Positions 12,283 to 22,708 of a stretch of 64,000 nt of DNA are shown here, in pieces. Numbering within the stretch: the first letter of the stretch is position 1; the number at the start of each line of letters is the position of its first letter. Under the pieces are notes generated by a model, which did not search any database, was not told the DNA's origin, and saw only the letters and a program-made list of their open reading frames with translations. Source of the DNA: Ashinkailepas kermadecensis (Eukaryota > Arthropoda > Thecostraca > Neolepadidae); assembly GCA_034440615.1 (NCBI GenBank), contig JAOTOM010004343.1, positions 148,501-212,500 of the forward strand, read 5' to 3'. A program made the position numbers and the translations under genes.

Positions 12283-12565
12283 CAAAAATCCGGTAACATA
12301 GAAACGGTGGAGGTAGGCTGGGGCCCCTACACAGGAAATTATGTTGTCAATTGTTTTTTTTCTCTTCAAATGGGCCCCTTTGCCAAATAGTGGTCGAAAT
12401 CCGGTGCTTTTAAACAAAAATAGTGGAAGAAGGGGCACCCTCCAAATCCGTTCGACCCCTCCCCTGATGTAATTCCTGGGTACGCCACTGGGGGAGGGGG
12501 AGCGGAGGGGCTGACGCCGAAAACCGAAAGTTGCCCCCCCCAAACCGGTGGGCTAGATCCGCCAG
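12283..12565. repeat. Dispersed repeat, second copy of the 489-681 family, with adjacent inverted terminus
   Basis: Bases 12283-12490 match 489-681 in the same orientation. Immediately after, 12490-12565 is C-rich and ends CTAGATCCGCCAGTG, the reverse complement of the terminus used by the MITE copies above. A second mobile-element end therefore lies here. Confidence 0.5.
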
Positions 12566-12792
12566 TGGGGACGGGTACATTTTACGGAGGGGCGCTTTCG
12601 GCGGAATAATTATTTAAGTGATAAGCGGGAAGGAGTGCACTTGGATCTTCCTGATGGAGCCCTTTCCCAGCCGGAGGGGAGCCACCTTTCCATAGGGGGG
12701 TTGGGGGGTATGCCCCAGTCTCCCCTGTATCCGTTCCTGACAGCTATGGCCATTCAAGTCATTGATAAATATACAATCGCTTTAGCATCATG

Positions 12793-13315
12793 GGCGGCAC
12801 CGCATCGAGGGAGAGACAGTGACGCGTCCCCCGAACCTCGCTAAATCTGACGGCGGCGCCACATCGAGGGAGAGACAGTGACGCGTCCCCGAACCTCGCT
12901 AAATCTGACGGCGGCGCCACATCGAGGGAGAGACAGTGACGCGTCCCCGAACCTCGCTAAATCGGACGGCGGCGCCACACCGAGGGAGAGAAAGTGACGC
13001 GTCCCCGAACCTCGCTAAATCTGACGGCGGCGCCACATCGAGGGAGAGGAAGTGACGCGTCCCCGAACCTCGCTAAATCTGACGGCGGCGCCACACCGAG
13101 GGAGAGACAGTGACGCGTCCCCGAACCTCGCTAAATCGGACGGCGGCGCCACACCGAGGGAGAGAAAGTGACGCGTCCCCGAACCTTGCTAAATCTGACG
13201 GCGGCGCCACATCGAGGGAGAGAAAGTGACGCGTCTCCGAACCTCGCTAAATCTGACGACGGCGCCACACCGAGGGAGAGATAGTGACGCGTCCCCGAAC
13301 CTCGCTAAATCTGAC
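12793..13315. repeat. 58-bp minisatellite, 9 units
   Basis: GGCGGCGCCACA ... GAGGGAGAG ... GTGACGCGTCCCC ... CTCGCTAAATC recurs every 58 bases (12852, 12910, 12968, 13026, 13084 and onwards). Variants (CATCG/CACCG, GACAG/GAAAG, TCTGAC/TCGGAC) repeat in a three-unit order: units ending TCGGAC begin at 12910 and 13084, 174 bp apart, and each is followed by a CACCG/GAAAG unit. This suggests a 174-bp higher-order repeat. The sequence is CpG-dense. Confidence 0.93.
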
Positions 13316-13985
13316 TTTACATATATGACGTTTCATGCAGTGAATCATCTTAAAATCCTCCCCCCGGTATCCAAAATCCGTAGCGAGGATTTTCAAAATC
13401 CGTCTCATGCGAAATATTACACATAAACTGTGCATTGGATTTCAAACCCAAGCAGGGACGAAATAGTTGGTAGAATGTTGAAGCATCCTTCTGAGCTTAA
13501 GGCACGCAGAAACTGAGCTGGTTACTAAGGCAAGACAAGACATCAACTGTTGCAAATATGAAGGACAAAGGAATGGTATATGCCAAAAGCGTCCAGCCAG
13601 AACACGGTAAAAGGATGCCAGTCCACAACTGAGTGAGAACACATTTGAAATAACACTAGGACAAAATAAATTCGTTAAGCTGAACAACTAATATTCTTTC
13701 CTCAATTCTGTCCACAAGGTCCTGATCAGGCTAATGTGTGAGGTTCTGACAGCTTCCCAATGTGTGGAAGCTTTTCAACATGCTTGATGCTTCCATGTGC
13801 AAATTCAAAGATTCCAAGATGGAAAATTGCATTCCTTTGGTGCTGATTTCTCTTCGATATGTATGGCTGTTTACATTATCTTCAAGGAACGTCATTCAAC
13901 CGGCACATTCTGTATTGCAACCTTGCAAAACAATTGCAACAAGTCCTGTCGTTTTTGTCCATAGAAAAGGGTGCCATACATCAAG
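13316..13985. other. No gene recognised
   Basis: AT-rich to mixed, with short open frames only. Nothing supported. Confidence 0.4.
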
Positions 13986-13987
13986 GG

Positions 13988-14062
13988 TTACAGAAGCTCA
14001 GTGGGTAGCGCATTGGGAGTCCTGGCCATGATATGGTTTTTAATCCCACAACCCGTGGGATT
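13988..14062 (+). mobile_element. tRNA-derived SINE-like fragment
   Basis: AGCTCAGTGGGTAGCGCA resembles a tRNA A box and D arm. GGTTTTTAATCCC, about 35 bases further on, resembles a decayed B box. The middle does not fold into a proper anticodon arm, so this is a tRNA-related SINE head or tRNA pseudogene rather than a tRNA gene. Confidence 0.35.
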
Positions 14063-14559
14063 ACCTGGCCTGCCCAGGATCAATCGACATCGGAGGCTAA
14101 CTGGACTATATGACCGAACAGGGTCGTAGGGTAACTTATGGTTGTTTTTGATGCTATACATCAAGGAAATAACTCTCTTTGTCTTCATACTATGCTGCTA
14201 TTTCTTGAAGAAAATATCAACCTTTCGATCTCCTTCGTTAGTTTGGGAACATCGCCAGAATGCATGGCAAAAGGCTCTCTGACTCCATTGCCAGAAGCGC
14301 CGCTTCGACACAGTTCTCTCCATGTTCTCTCTTACCTGCTCTCACCATTTAATTTCTGTCTCCAGATAGCAGTCGCGGTAATCCCCCAGTTGTCGATCCA
14401 GTATCATCTCATCCGTGGGCGTGGTGTCTCGAATTTGTCTGGGCCTTCTCACGGAACACGATACAACCCTGCCTGGAGACTCACTGCATCCACTTCAGAA
14501 TTATCTCTCGCAAAAGGTGAAACAACCCAAATCAATGGCCGAAGACTGGTTCATTGTCC

Positions 14560-14634
14560 ATGTCCGTGTCCATTTGTTCCGTCCGTGTCCATTTGTTCCG
14601 TCCGTGTCCATTTGTTCCGTCCGTGTCCATTTGC
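14560..14634. repeat. 19-bp minisatellite, 4 units
   Basis: TCCGTGTCCATTTGTTCCG repeats in tandem. It gives short Pro/Ser/Val-rich or Arg/Thr-rich frames on the two strands, which I do not treat as genes. Confidence 0.9.
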
Positions 14635-14885
14635 CTCCAGCTCGGCCATGCCCACGTGGCCGGCCGTGAGTCTGCCATGGGCGGCCGGGAGACCCCGGCG
14701 CACCATCGACGTGTAACACCAGCGATAATTGGCCGCCCAGATGCACGCGCGATGACGAAGAAACGCGGCGGTATCCAGCAGCTGTTCATATTTCCACAGC
14801 TGATTGGTGATGCCGTGTTGTAAATTCCCTTGGCCACGCTATTCCGCCATTTGATGTCAATGTAGAGCCACACAATTCCGTAACT

Positions 14886-15702
14886 GGAGACGCGTTGCGG
14901 TATGTAGCGCCACTGGAGGTGCGTTACATGTACGTAGTGCCACTGGAGGTGTGTTACATGTATATAGTGCCACTGGAGGTGCGCTACATGTACGTAGAGC
15001 CACTGGGGGTGCGTTACATGTACGTAGTGCCACTGGAGGTGCGTTACATGTACGTAGCGCCACTGGAGGTGCGTTACATGTACGTAGTGCCACTGGAGGT
15101 GCGTTACATGTACGTAGTGCCATTAGAGGTGCGTTACTGTATGTAGTGCCACTGAGGTGCGTTACACGCATGTAGTGACACTGGAGGTGCGCTACATGTA
15201 CGTAGAGCCACTGGGGGTGCGTTACATGTACGTAGTGCCACTGGAGGTGCGTTACATGTACGTAGCGCCACTGGAGGTGCGTTACATGTACGTAGTGCCA
15301 CTGGAGGTGCGTTACATGTACGTAGCGCCACTGGAGGTGCGTTACATGTACGTAGCGCCACTGGAGGTGCGTTACATTTACGTAGTGCCACTGGAGGTGC
15401 GTTACATGTACGTAGCGCCACTGGAGGTGCGTTACATGTACGTAGTGCCACTGGAGGTGCGTTACATGTACGTAGCGCCACTGGAGGTGCGTTACATGTA
15501 CGTAGTGCCACTGGAGGCGCGTTACATGTACGTAGTGCCACTGGAGGTGCGTTACATGTACGTAGTGCCACTGGAGGTGCGTTACATGTACGTAGCGCCA
15601 CTGGAGGCGCGTTACATGTACGTAGTGCCACTGGAGGTGCGTTACATGTACGTAGCGCCACTGGAGGCGCGTTACGTGTAAATAATGCCACTGGAGGCAC
15701 GT
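14886..15702. repeat. 30-bp minisatellite, about 27 units, open on both strands
   Basis: Unit CACTGGAGGTGCGTT + ACATGTACGTAGTGC, with GTGC/GCGC/GAGC endings. Since 30 is divisible by 3, several frames stay open: Met-Tyr-Val-Val-Pro-Leu-Glu-Val-Arg-Tyr decapeptides on the plus strand and Asn-Ala-Pro-Pro-Val-Ala-Leu-Arg-Thr-Cys on the minus strand. A damaged segment at 15121-15180 separates two blocks. The variant AGAGCCACTGGGGGT occurs at 14996 and 15204, 208 bp apart, marking a seven-unit duplication. I see no independent coding support. Confidence 0.95.
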
Positions 15703-15763
15703 TCTGCTCATAGCTGGTCGCCTCCGTACAGAAATGGCGAGGTCACCAGGCACCAGCCCGCGG

Positions 15764-15825
15764 GGATATATGAGTACACCGTTCGCCAGTCCATTGGACC
15801 AAACGGTGTCATCAGCTCCAGTCAG
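15764..15825 (+). promoter_or_regulatory. Candidate core promoter (TATA-like box and initiator)
   Basis: GATATATGAG at 15765-15774 is TATA-like. About 27 bases downstream is TCCATTGG (PyPyA initiator type), and a TCAGT arthropod-style initiator is at 15821-15825. The ATG of the signal-peptide-like exon follows at 15868. The spacing is plausible but each motif alone is weak. Confidence 0.3.
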
Positions 15826-15867
15826 TGGTAGCTCTTATGCGGAGTGACTAATACACTCCAGTCTATC

Positions 15868-15930
15868 ATGGCAACACAACACTTCCTGCTGTTGATGGCT
15901 CTAGCTGTGACGTACGTGTCGATCACATAG
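15868..15930 (+). CDS. Candidate first exon encoding a signal peptide
   Basis: ATG at 15868 has a strong context (A at -3, G at +4) and is followed by MATQHFLLLMALAVTYVSIT, then TAG at 15928. The peptide has a short polar start and a 14-residue hydrophobic core, as expected for a secretory signal. A splice donor (GAC|GTACGT) at 15911/15912 would remove the stop, so the reading frame may continue in a downstream exon as a secreted protein; the frame would leave in phase 2. A TATA-like box lies 100 bases upstream. No second exon could be identified in the window, so the product is unknown. It is too short to exclude chance. Confidence 0.35.
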   Translation: MATQHFLLLMALAVTYVSIT

Positions 15931-16365
15931 CAATAACGTGATACATTAAGCTTTTTGTATTGCCATCACGTTAGCTCGTGCGTTGCCGTTCCAAAAGTTT
16001 TCTTCCTCCGTTCCTCGGAGAACGCAACGATACACAACGATACATCTTCAGGCCGTTTCCTCCGTCCCCGCGCCGTTCTTCCATTCCTCACCTCCCTCCA
16101 GCAGGTGAGGGCAAGAGCATGTTTTAGCACCACCAATCTGCAGCCCGCCAGTGCCATCTAAGATTGTTGTGCATGGTTGCACTTTTAACAAGAGGCTAGC
16201 ACGTGCAGCATTAATGGTTTTCACAATTTGACAAGAGACCCTCGCCACCTCAAACTCCCCTCAGAAGGACGCTTCTCATTATCTATACCACACCGCTGCA
16301 AATCCCATCGCGCTCTCGTTTAAATACGTGTTCAAAAGCACATTCGCATTTGGTTCCGGCACAAG

Positions 16366-16642
16366 GTAGACTCGTGTCGTCACAAGATAGACGCGTGTCG
16401 TCACAAGGTAGACTCGTGTCGTCACAAGGTCCTCGTGTCGTCACAAGGTAGACTCGTGTCGTCACAAGGTAGACTCGTGTCGTCACAAGGTCCTCGTGTC
16501 GTCACAAGGTAGACTCGTGTCGTCACAGGGTCCTCGTGTCGTCACAAGGTCCTCGTGTCGTCACAAGGTAACTCGTGTCGTCACAAGGCCCTCGTGTCGT
16601 CACAAGTCCTCGTGTCGTCACAAGGTCCTCGTGTCGTCACAG
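16366..16642. repeat. 19/21-bp minisatellite, about 14 units
   Basis: CTCGTGTCGTCACAAGGT followed by either AGA (21-bp form) or C (19-bp form). The two forms are interspersed, and one degenerate unit reads CACAAGTC. Confidence 0.93.
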
Positions 16643-16649
16643 AGCTACC

Positions 16650-17620
16650 AGAATGCGAGACGTTCGGTGAGATTTAGTGGGTGCCGCTTACCTTTCTGGA
16701 CTTTTATATTTTTTTCTAGTTTACTTTTCTGGACACTTGTATACCACACCTCTGAAAGCTACCAAAACACACAGGTTACGGTGATTTCCTTCCGTTAATG
16801 TTATGAGGATACATGATAATATTTCGCGGTGCGTGTGCCAATTTCGTTGATCACCAACTTTACAAATCTGTATTCGCAATAAGCATGAGTACGAATTAAA
16901 CTATGCATGCGCTTGCTAGCCGCTGGCAAATCCACTCAGCGGTTGGGTATCATTACGAAGCCTACCACACGATTGTCTGTATATATTCTAGGCTCTAAGC
17001 CGATTCCTATAACCTACAATTAACGCTAGCACACCGTGGGCAATGCCAGCTGAACATCAGAAACGTTGCCACCAGTTGTTGGAGGTCACAACAAATCGGT
17101 TTGGAGGTGTCCATCCGCCCAGATCGTGAGATTTCAAGGGGCATACGATGCGGACATCTCAGGTCATCCCAGGTGAAATGTTGCCAACATACCGACATAC
17201 CAAAGCTGGCCGCGGAGCCTCTGTCAGAAACAATTTGGCTTCACCAGGAATAATCCAATGATGACATAAGTTTTTTTTTACATCACAAATTATACCCAGT
17301 ATTACTATGGTACCGATGCGTAATGGTGTCCCGCATACATTATATCAGTTGCACAAAACAAGTCTTCGATCTTGCCTGGATTCGAATTGTCAATTTTGGT
17401 TTTGATGAGTGGGATCTCTAAAAGCCATCTTAGAAGCTGGCCTTAAAATTATCGCTTCACGTGGTGAGCGATTCGACAATGGATGCATTGCCCCCCCTAC
17501 ACACACACACACACTATCCTATAAACCTGATCCCCGCTATCACAGAAACAGGTATGTGGATCCCTGCACATCTGCGGTGCTTGTTGAAACCCAGTCGACT
17601 CAAGGATTTGTATAGCTTGA
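16650..17620. other. No gene recognised
   Basis: Mixed-composition DNA with a short CA run at 17502-17513. Open frames are short and without motifs. Confidence 0.4.
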
Positions 17621-18289
17621 ATGTACCTCTTCTCGAATCGATCAAATGGATCGCTCCTTTATCTGGCAAAGCTGACACTTATCAGTGCCGATAAGCGCGA
17701 AAACAAAGGCACACATGAAACTTTCACAACGGACCACTCGTCCTCTCGTGCAACTTCTGTGAACAGCGGACAGTGTTCGGGTAGTCGGGCGAACGGACCA
17801 CTCGCCAGAGCGTCCTCCCATTCAACTCCAGGGAACAGCAGGCAGTGTTCGGGTAGTCGGACGAACGGATCACTCGCCAGAGCGTCCTCCCATTCAACTC
17901 CAGGGAACAGCAGGCAGTGTTCGGGTAGTCGGACGAACGGATCACTCGCCAGAGCGTCCTCCCATTCAACTCCAGGGAACAGCAGGCAGTGTTCGGGTAG
18001 TCGGGCGAACGGACCACTCGCCAGAGCGTCCTCCCATTCAACTCCAAGGAACAGCAGGCAGTGGTCGGGTAGTCGGGCGAACGGATCACTCGCCAGAGCG
18101 TCCTCCCATTCAACTCCAGGGAACAGCAGGCAGTGGTCGGGTAGTCGGGCGAACGGATCACTCGCCAGAGCGTCCTCCCATTCAACTCCAGGGAACAGCA
18201 GGCAGTGGTCGGGTATTCGGGCGAACAAACCACACGCCGGAGCGTCCTCCTATGCAATAATTGCCCACACGGCTAATTCGCCTCCTTAG
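17621..18289 (+). CDS. Repeat-borne open frame, 222 codons, doubtful gene
   Basis: An ATG-initiated frame begins in non-repeat sequence (MYLFSNRSNGSLLYLAKLTL...), with about 45 residues before entering six to seven copies of a 24-residue Ser/Arg/Asn-rich unit (SGSRANGSLARASSHSTPGN and four more residues). It leaves into a short unique tail ending HTANSPP. The repeat is the 72-bp minisatellite at 17752-18262; 72 is divisible by 3, so openness is expected by construction. Two minus-strand frames (189 and 177 codons) are equally open. No signal peptide or domain is seen. I list it because it starts and ends in unique sequence, but coding is unproven. Confidence 0.15.
   Translation: MYLFSNRSNGSLLYLAKLTLISADKRENKGTHETFTTDHSSSRATSVNSGQCSGSRANGPLARASSHSTPGNSRQCSGSRTNGSLARASSHSTPGNSRQCSGSRTNGSLARASSHSTPGNSRQCSGSRANGPLARASSHSTPRNSRQWSGSRANGSLARASSHSTPGNSRQWSGSRANGSLARASSHSTPGNSRQWSGIRANKPHAGASSYAIIAHTANSPP
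17752..18262. repeat. 72-bp minisatellite, about 7 units
   Basis: GGGTAGTCGG recurs at 17851, 17923, 17995 and onwards with exact 72-base spacing. The unit includes GAACGGATCACTCGCCAGAG and CCCATTCAACTCCAGGGAAC. Unit variants (AGTGTTC versus AGTGGTC) are clustered, with all GTGG forms in the last three units. Confidence 0.95.
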
Positions 18290-20215
18290 GACACACCTGG
18301 GAAATTGCGCCGGCTTACCAAGTAGGTGGGGATGGTTTGGTGACCCATTGATGGTTGGGAACCTTTGAGATGTTGGTAGGACCTCAGACAGTGCAGAGAA
18401 GCCCGACCCAGGCCCGTAGATGGACTATCAGTGGGACGAGTGGGAGAACCTCGTGTAGGATTAGATAGGTTACAGAACCGATAATATGTGCTTAAGGCAC
18501 GGTTGGTAAATTGCTGTAAAAAAAATAGTTTTTACCATGCCAGTTGCATTTCCCCGTAGCAGTTATTTACTGGCAAATACTGTTAACCCCGCTGCAGACC
18601 ACGATGGGCTTATGTCTCTGGAATTCGCAGAACCTCCGGATCTAGAATCACAAACCTGTCATGGTCTTCTGCACAAGGCTGATGTGTCTTGACAGCAAAT
18701 GTTTTTGACAGTTCCTTGGTATAAACCGGCTTATACCAGTTGTATCCCTGGTTTAAGCCAGTTACAAAACAGCAAGTAGCAATACATACTGGGAACGTAC
18801 AATGGCCGCAAGGGTTGGGACGAAAAGTTGGCTAGACATATTGTAGGAATGCTAGAAATGTAGAGAAATTAAAATGGATATAAAATGAAAACGCAACTAG
18901 AGTTATCACAAATGTTGCGAGGGCCCTCACGGTAGTACTTGATGTCCTGGAAACCGGTGTCTTTGTGGTTAGGTGTGCTCCGAAGTACCTATAATGACCC
19001 TCCAGAATGCAAAACGTTTTTGGAAAATTGTGGACTGTTGTGTCTTGTAGACACGAAAGATAAGGGTGGCCTCAAGGGCTTCAGGGTACACTAATATCAA
19101 CTGACGTCGCAGTGGGGCAGCATCTACTTCTCTCGGTTTGTCGTGAATGTGCTGTGAGCGAAGCGGCATCGCGGGCTGGAGCTTAATGCATCATCTTCTT
19201 CATCAGCTTAGCATCTTCGGTGAAATGTTTAACCCTAGGTAGTAACCGATCACGGACCTAAGCCAGACCGTGACTACCTCCAAGAACATGCATCCACTCT
19301 CTGAGTGCAGCTGTGTTGTGCAGCGTGTATTGTGTGCTGTGCTGTTAGTGTTCTCTGAGTACAACTTAACGTCTCAAATTTGCGGTAGCAACATTTTGGA
19401 TTTCGTGGAAATTTCGATAAAGTATGAAGCCATTAAACCTGAGATCAGGTTATCATCGGGACGATTTCGCTACTGTATCCTTACCCTTACAAATACATAC
19501 ATGCTGTACATAATATGACCCACGCCTTGGTGTCATGTCACACCGAACCGGTTAGCTGGCATCGGACGGCACTACTTCACACTTAAAGTAGAGATATTTC
19601 GTAGAACCGGCCAAGATGCAATTTGGAAGTACCTGAGGAATAATAGTTCGCTCAATTTAAATTTCGCGCACAGCATTGTTGTGCAGTGAAGAAGTACATT
19701 TGGTGAACGAACGAAGCTCACACAAAAGTGAACAATACATTTAGCTCACACGAGATCACTTGAGATCACACGAGATTACATCAGATCAGTGACCTCAGCC
19801 CATCTCTTTGATCAGACGAACAATCTCATAAGATTGTGATCCCGTAACTAGATCCCTGTTGAAAACCATGATTGATGTATTACTAAAATTAAACTCCACC
19901 AGCATGCGTTGCAGAAGAGCTCAGTGACCTGTCGTGGTAGCAATTCATAAAGCGCCGCAACTTTTATTAGGCTTGTTGACCTCAGTACGGACCCATATCA
20001 AACACTTTTTATACATTCTACAGGTTTAATCTAGACCTATCCAATGGGATATTTGCGCTTCTGTAATTTACGAAAAACTGTACATCTGTATCGTCAATGA
20101 AATTATATTTATAACCATCAATTAAATTTTGCAGTAATTATTTTCTTTAGCAGAAATAGCTAATATAGCGCTATGTTTCTTGGTGATTAATTAAGCCGAA
20201 CTACACTGCAACTTT
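18290..20215. other. No gene recognised
   Basis: A small hairpin (TGGTATAA / TTATACCA, 6-base loop) lies at 18717-18738, followed by the related half CTGGTTTAAGCCAG. The rest is AT-leaning, with open frames up to 82 codons and no motif. Nothing else supported. Confidence 0.4.
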
Positions 20216-21007
20216 CTTCTGATCATTCCACATCAAATCGCGTAGGGCCCTGAAGAAGACCCTAAAGAATATGTGCTGGGTCTACAGCAAAATCACACGG
20301 GGCGTCAAAATTCGTGTCGGGGCCCAACAATATCTCACCGGACGCCACAAATCAAGTTGCCCCAACTCAGAAAAGTCATGTCGGGTCCCGGAAAAGTGAC
20401 CCGCGCTCCGAAAAATTAAGAAGAGGTCCCGAATATTCGCGCTGAGTCCCCGGAACCTCGCGACTGCCCCGAATAGATGCGTCGGGACGTCGAGAAATCA
20501 CGCCGGAGAGTCCCGGAAATCGCGCTGGGACCTCAGAAGCTTGCGTCGGGTCACAAATTAACACAATGGGGCTTCAAAGCACACCGGATGGCCGAAAACG
20601 CAGCGGGGCCCCCTAAAGCGAACCGAGTCTCACAAAAAGGGACATGACCTTACGAGATGCGCTGATGACCTAAATAAACACACCGGGAGCCCTCAAAAGC
20701 ACACCGTAGACCATCAAAGCACACCGGAATCACAAAAGCATGAGGACCTCAAAATCCAGCTTCATAGCGCAAAAAGCGACATAGTAAAAAGAAACACACC
20801 AGAGCACTAAATAAACACACTGAGGCCTTTGAAAACGCACCGGTACCTCAAAAACACTGTCAGCCTACAAAAAGCAGCAAAACCACAAAAAAAAACGCCG
20901 GAGTCTCAATAACGTACTAGGGCCCTAGCAAAAATGCGCTGGGACCATGAAAAACATTTATAGACAAGGAAACACACAACGGGTCCAAAAATGAACACCG
21001 ATCCAGC
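20216..21007. repeat. Degenerate A-tract tandem array, copy 1
   Basis: Loosely repeated units of roughly 20-22 bases alternate a G/C-rich block (CGGGGCCC, CGCCGGAGTC, CACCGGG) with an A-tract (CAAAA, GAAAA). The same style of array is found at 37400-39665. It runs without a break into the 220-bp end sequence shared with the start of the window. Divergence between units is high, indicating an old array. Confidence 0.65.
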
Positions 21008-21219
21008 GCTTCGGTTCGGTAGCTAATCTGGAAGCAAATTAAACAAAAAGATGAGGTACATCAAAGCTCAGCAGGGTATCCGGCTTTGTTTTCCATCAGA
21101 ACATGTTGGTTTTCGAATCGACTCATCGACTTTACCCAGCGAACCTCCATGCGAAACATTCCACGACGTCAACAATGTCACAAGACTATCATTTGGCGGC
21201 AATTAGCAAAACGTAGCGG
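21008..21219. repeat. 3' end of the dispersed composite element (copy 2)
   Basis: Aligns to 29-250 of the window. It joins the A-tract array on its left and the pentamer satellite on its right. The last bases (CGTAGCGGAACGGG) blend into the pentamer, so the satellite appears to have grown from this border. Confidence 0.6.
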
Positions 21220-21838
21220 AACGGGACGGGACGGGACGGGACGTGACGGGACAGGACGGTATGGGACAGGACGGTATGGGACAGGACAGTATGGGTCTGG
21301 ACTGGACTGGACGGGACGGGACGGGACGGGACGAGATGGGACGGGACGGGACGGGACGAGATGGGATGGGATGAGATGGACGGGACGGGACGGGACGGAA
21401 CGTGACGGGACGGGACGGGACGGGACGGGACGGCACGAGATGTGATGGGACGGGACGGCACGAGATGTGATGGGACGGGACGGGACGGGACGATACGGGA
21501 CGGGATGGGACGGGATTGTACTGGACTGTACTGGACGAGATGTGATGGGACGGGACGGCACGAGATGTGATGGGACGGGGACGGGACGGGATGGGACGGG
21601 ACTGACTGGACGGGACGGGACGGGACGGGACGGAACGGGACGGGACGACTGGACGGGACGGGACGGGACGGGACGGGACGGGACGGGACGGCACGAGATG
21701 TGATGGGACGGGACGGGACGGGACGGGACGGGACGGGACGGTACGATACGGTACGGTACGGTACGGGACGGGACGGGACGAGATGTGATGGGACGGGTCG
21801 GGATGGGACGGGACTGGACGGGACGGAACCAGGGTCCA
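21216..21838. repeat. (ACGGG)n pentamer satellite, about 620 bp
   Basis: Repeats of GGGAC with variants (GAGATGTGATGGG, GGTAC, TGGACTGG) forming loose higher-order blocks; GCACGAGATGTGATGGGACG recurs four times. Strong strand asymmetry (G on plus, C on minus) produces long artefactual Gly/Arg/Asp or Ser/Arg/Pro frames on the two strands. Confidence 0.95.
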
Positions 21839-22410
21839 CGGATTATCGGTTCGCGGTGAGCTGAAGCTCATGAGTCCTAAGAGAGATGGGTTTAATGGGC
21901 TCATGGCGTGTGCATTCACGTTAGTGCCTAGGCAGTGCCTACCTACCTAATACCATAGAGGCACATCTGCCCACCAACCGAGGGGCTGTGGGGGCTAATC
22001 TTGCAAACTTGCATGCTTTGATTCATAAGAGTTTGTGAGTTGATTCAAAGTAGTTAGATAGTTACACTCTTTCTGTCATTTACTTACAACTCTCTTGATA
22101 AGTACGCACTACTTAACGAACCAAATGAACCAATGAACCAATGAACAAATGAACCAAATGCTGTCGTCGTGCTTCTGCGGCCCTCTAATCTCATTTCGTC
22201 GCAAATTCGCCGGAACGATGGGTTGTGGGGGAAGAACACTAGAATATAAATACTTTAAGACATCGATAAGTACCTACTGGACATGACTCACATAATTACG
22301 GCACTAGTATCGAGTTTGTGTTATGTAATATTACTACTTATTTAAATTACAGCCACGATTGTACTTCATGAGTTACCTAATCGTTTTTGCAAATGTATAG
22401 CGTCATTCCG

Positions 22411-22438
22411 TATAATTTCTACGACGGTAGAAATTATA
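22411..22438. repeat. Perfect 12-bp-arm palindrome upstream of the tRNA
   Basis: TATAATTTCTAC and GTAGAAATTATA are exact inverted repeats around GACG. It lies about 180 bases upstream of the tRNA-Arg gene. Confidence 0.85.
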
Positions 22439-22618
22439 AGAAAGTACGTCGGTGGTGAAGCAGGCCTTACGCAGGGATGCTGAATTTGCACCGATCTTGC
22501 TTTCTACGACCATGTTAAATCTCAGTTCTGCTGGGTTTTTTTCTCACAAAACAGACCTCAGCTCTGGTGCGGAGCACGTCAGGCTGTCTTTCCTGCGCCG
22601 CCGCCCCTCGGCTGCTGT

Positions 22619-22691
22619 GGCCGTGTGGCCTAATGGATAAGGCGCCTGACTTCGGATCAGGAGACTGCAGGTTCGAGTCCTGCCACGGTCA
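22619..22691 (+). tRNA. tRNA-Arg, anticodon TCG
   Basis: A 73-base cloverleaf. The acceptor stem GGCCGTG pairs with CACGGTC (one G-T wobble) with discriminator A. The D arm is GCC-TAATGGATAA-GGC. The anticodon arm is CCTGA-CTTCGGA-TCAGG with anticodon TCG, reading CGA (Arg). The T arm GCAGG-TTCGAGT-CCTGC is perfectly paired. The internal polymerase III promoter is present: A box TGGCCTAATGG and B box GGTTCGAGTCC. A TTTT terminator follows at 22695-22698. CCA is not encoded and there is no intron, as usual for this animal nuclear isoacceptor. It is the only intact member of a tandem group of five tRNA-like sequences, so it is probably the functional one. Confidence 0.95.
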
Positions 22692-22708
22692 TACGTTTTC
22701 TTATGCAT

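Noticed and set aside
14138..14716. 192-codon plus-strand frame
   Set aside because: The last third is the 19-bp minisatellite; the rest has no motif and lies next to a SINE-like fragment.
21216..21838. (ACGGG)n as a telomere or telomere-like repeat
   Set aside because: Does not match known animal telomere units (TTAGGG, TTAGG), is internal and degenerate, and arises at a repeat border.
21178..21919. Ser-Arg-Pro or Gly-Arg-Asp rich proteins over the pentamer satellite
   Set aside because: A pentamer without stops is open in every frame; no unique domain and no start context.
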